Program-made: the position numbers and the translations under genes
Notes under the pieces: model-generated
What the model was told of the DNA's origin: nothing
Seen by the model: the letters and a program-made list of their open reading frames with translations, nothing else
The model's database searches: none
Shown: positions 62,845 to 64,000 of the stretch, piece after piece
Layout of the letters: every line of letters starts with the position of its first letter
Position numbering within the stretch: position 1 is the stretch's first letter
DNA from: Nocardia cerradoensis NBRC 101014
GTDB taxonomy: Bacteria > Actinomycetota > Actinomycetes > Mycobacteriales > Mycobacteriaceae
NCBI RefSeq assembly: GCF_000308535.1
Contig: NZ_BAFW01000012.1
Coordinates: 1 to 64,000, forward strand
DNA length: 64,000 nt
Direction of reading: 5' to 3'

Positions 62845-63956
62845 CGGCCGCGCAACTTGTCCACGGCGAGCCGGCCGGCCTGCGGCTCGTCATCGGACGG
62901 GATCGAATCCGGATCGATGGCGGCGGCCATCGGGCCGGCCTCCAGCCGGGTGTCGGCGGGGATGGCGCGTTTGACCAGCGCCAGTGCGATCGGCCCCAGT
63001 TCGAAATGGTCGATCACCGTGCCGAGCCGGCCGACCGCGCGGCCGCCGGCGGTCACCGCGTCACCGGCGGTGGGCCGGGCATCGGCGGAGCCGTCCAGGT
63101 GCAGCAACACCAGATGCCGCGGCGGTTTACCGAGATTGTGCACGCGGGCGACGGTTTCCTGCCCGCGATAGCAGCCCTTGTTCAGATGGACCGCGCCGAA
63201 TTCGTCCGGGCCGCCGATCCAGTGGGCCTCGTGCGGAATGGTCCGGTCGTCGGTGTCGACGCCGATACGCGGGCGCAGCGCGGCCACTCGCAGCGCCTCG
63301 AACGCCCACAGTCCGGCCGGTTCGGCGCCGGCCGCGGTCAGCGCCGTCCAGAGTTCGCTCAGCCGCTCGCGCGGCACGACCAGGTCGTAGGAGTCCTCGG
63401 TGGGCCACGGCATCCGGCGCAGGAAGCCGCCGCCGGGCAGGGCGACCGCGCCGTACACCTGCGGCAGGGCGGCGATACCGAGCGTCTCGGTCAGGTCGCT
63501 CACCCGCGGCCCGAGCAGGCTCAGGACCGCGTGGTCCGCTGCGGCCTCGGGTTTCGCGTCCGCCCAGAAGACCATCTTCTGCAGGAAGTCGAGCAGCGCG
63601 GGGCCGCGGTCGCCTTCGGTATCGATCCACACCGTGCCGTCGAGTTCGGTGAGCACGAAGTGGTGCTGGACGCGGCCGTTGAGGTCCAGATCCAGATTCT
63701 CGGCGGACTGGCCGTCGCTCAGCTCGGCGATGTGCTGGCTGGAGATCGTATGCAGCCAGCTCAGCCGTTCGGCGCCGGTGATCCTCGCCACGAAACGGTG
63801 GGAACGGTCCACGAGGGCGACGCGCTGGGCCGCGGCGCGCTGTTCCCCGAACGGATCGCCGTAATGCCAGGCGACCGCGGCATCGGGACTTTCGGGCGGG
63901 CCGGGCACGGCCCCTGGGAGACCGAGCAGTGGACTGGGGGCGGCAACCACGGACAC
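62841..63956 (-). CDS. ygfZ: YgfZ/GcvT-like folate-binding protein
   Basis: Protein of 371 residues with the YgfZ signature HLNKGCYRGQETVARVHN and the GcvT-like N-terminal part (VALVDRSHRFVARITGAERLSWLHTISSQ). In other bacteria YgfZ helps iron-sulfur enzymes in a folate-dependent manner. Position next to DUF3073 and purM agrees with Rv0811c. GTG 63956 chosen because TATTGT is 7 nt upstream (leaderless); an in-frame GTG at 63998 would lengthen it by 14 residues. First gene of the operon with the MOSC and asparaginase genes. Confidence 0.9.
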   Translation of the reverse strand: MSVVAAPSPLLGLPGAVPGPPESPDAAVAWHYGDPFGEQRAAAQRVALVDRSHRFVARITGAERLSWLHTISSQHIAELSDGQSAENLDLDLNGRVQHHFVLTELDGTVWIDTEGDRGPALLDFLQKMVFWADAKPEAAADHAVLSLLGPRVSDLTETLGIAALPQVYGAVALPGGGFLRRMPWPTEDSYDLVVPRERLSELWTALTAAGAEPAGLWAFEALRVAALRPRIGVDTDDRTIPHEAHWIGGPDEFGAVHLNKGCYRGQETVARVHNLGKPPRHLVLLHLDGSADARPTAGDAVTAGGRAVGRLGTVIDHFELGPIALALVKRAIPADTRLEAGPMAAAIDPDSIPSDDEPQAGRLAVDKLRGR

Positions 63957-64000
63957 GTTTTCCACAATAGGCGGTCGCGCCGACCCGCGCCGTGCCACGG

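Noticed and set aside
1..64000. CRISPR array, insertion sequence, integrase or prophage
   Set aside because: No regularly spaced identical repeats longer than 20 bp, no transposase or integrase motif, and no codon or composition shift were noticed on reading the window.

Overview
High-GC actinomycete chromosome, most likely Nocardia or a close mycolic-acid relative (Rhodococcus/Mycobacterium group). The evidence is a complete mce4 steroid-import operon in the same gene order as Mycobacterium tuberculosis Rv3505-Rv3489, a PhoP/PhoR pair with clear similarity to the mycobacterial proteins, an antigen-85-like esterase, GTG starts, 4-bp start/stop overlaps, and many apparently leaderless genes with a TANNNT box 6-8 nt before the start codon. 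No transposase, integrase, phage gene or CRISPR array was seen. The window looks like ordinary core chromosome, so most of the interest lies in regulation.

Layout. 1-3.3 kb: the start of a LysR regulator that runs off the left edge, two alpha/beta hydrolases, a VOC protein and a P-loop kinase-like protein. 3.3-17.5 kb: the cholesterol block. Divergent fadE26-fadE27 (side-chain acyl-CoA dehydrogenase) and fdxD are followed by a steroid-type SDR, then yrbE4A-yrbE4B-mce4ABCDEF-mas4A-mas4B in one tightly coupled operon. KstR-type operators lie in the fadE26/fdxD gap, over the SDR -10 box, and twice in a duplicated promoter in front of yrbE4A. 17.8-21.4 kb: otsA, its small conserved neighbour, a hydrolase, an orphan MbtH-like gene, and tRNA-Thr with a strong terminator. 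21.4-26.7 kb: a small membrane protein, a secreted helical protein, phoP-phoR, a HIT protein and purD.

26.7-60.3 kb: a dispersed purine array (purD, purB, purSQ, purL, purF, purM) in mycobacterial order. Between these genes lie an M23 peptidase, an aminotransferase, TetR and MarR regulators, oligopeptidase B, glutamate decarboxylase, an M20 dipeptidase, a glutamate-type dehydrogenase with a divergent LysR, an AmiC-like protein divergent from MarR, an M18 aminopeptidase, a GT87 mannosyltransferase-like protein, a CPBP protease and an SCP2-like protein. A TetR/hydrolase module with a perfect palindromic operator sits between purF and purM. 60.6-64 kb: a DUF3073 protein and a three-gene operon (YgfZ/GcvT-like, MOSC, type II asparaginase).

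Functionally, the left third imports and begins to degrade sterols under KstR-like control. The right two thirds make IMP and surround it with peptide, glutamate and one-carbon functions. I see no clearly new multi-gene system. The best leads are the duplicated KstR promoter unit, the orphan AmiC/MarR pair resembling nitrile hydratase regulators, the orphan MbtH with a repeat-bearing leader, and the helically phased GCAC repeats before the purB-linked TetR gene.
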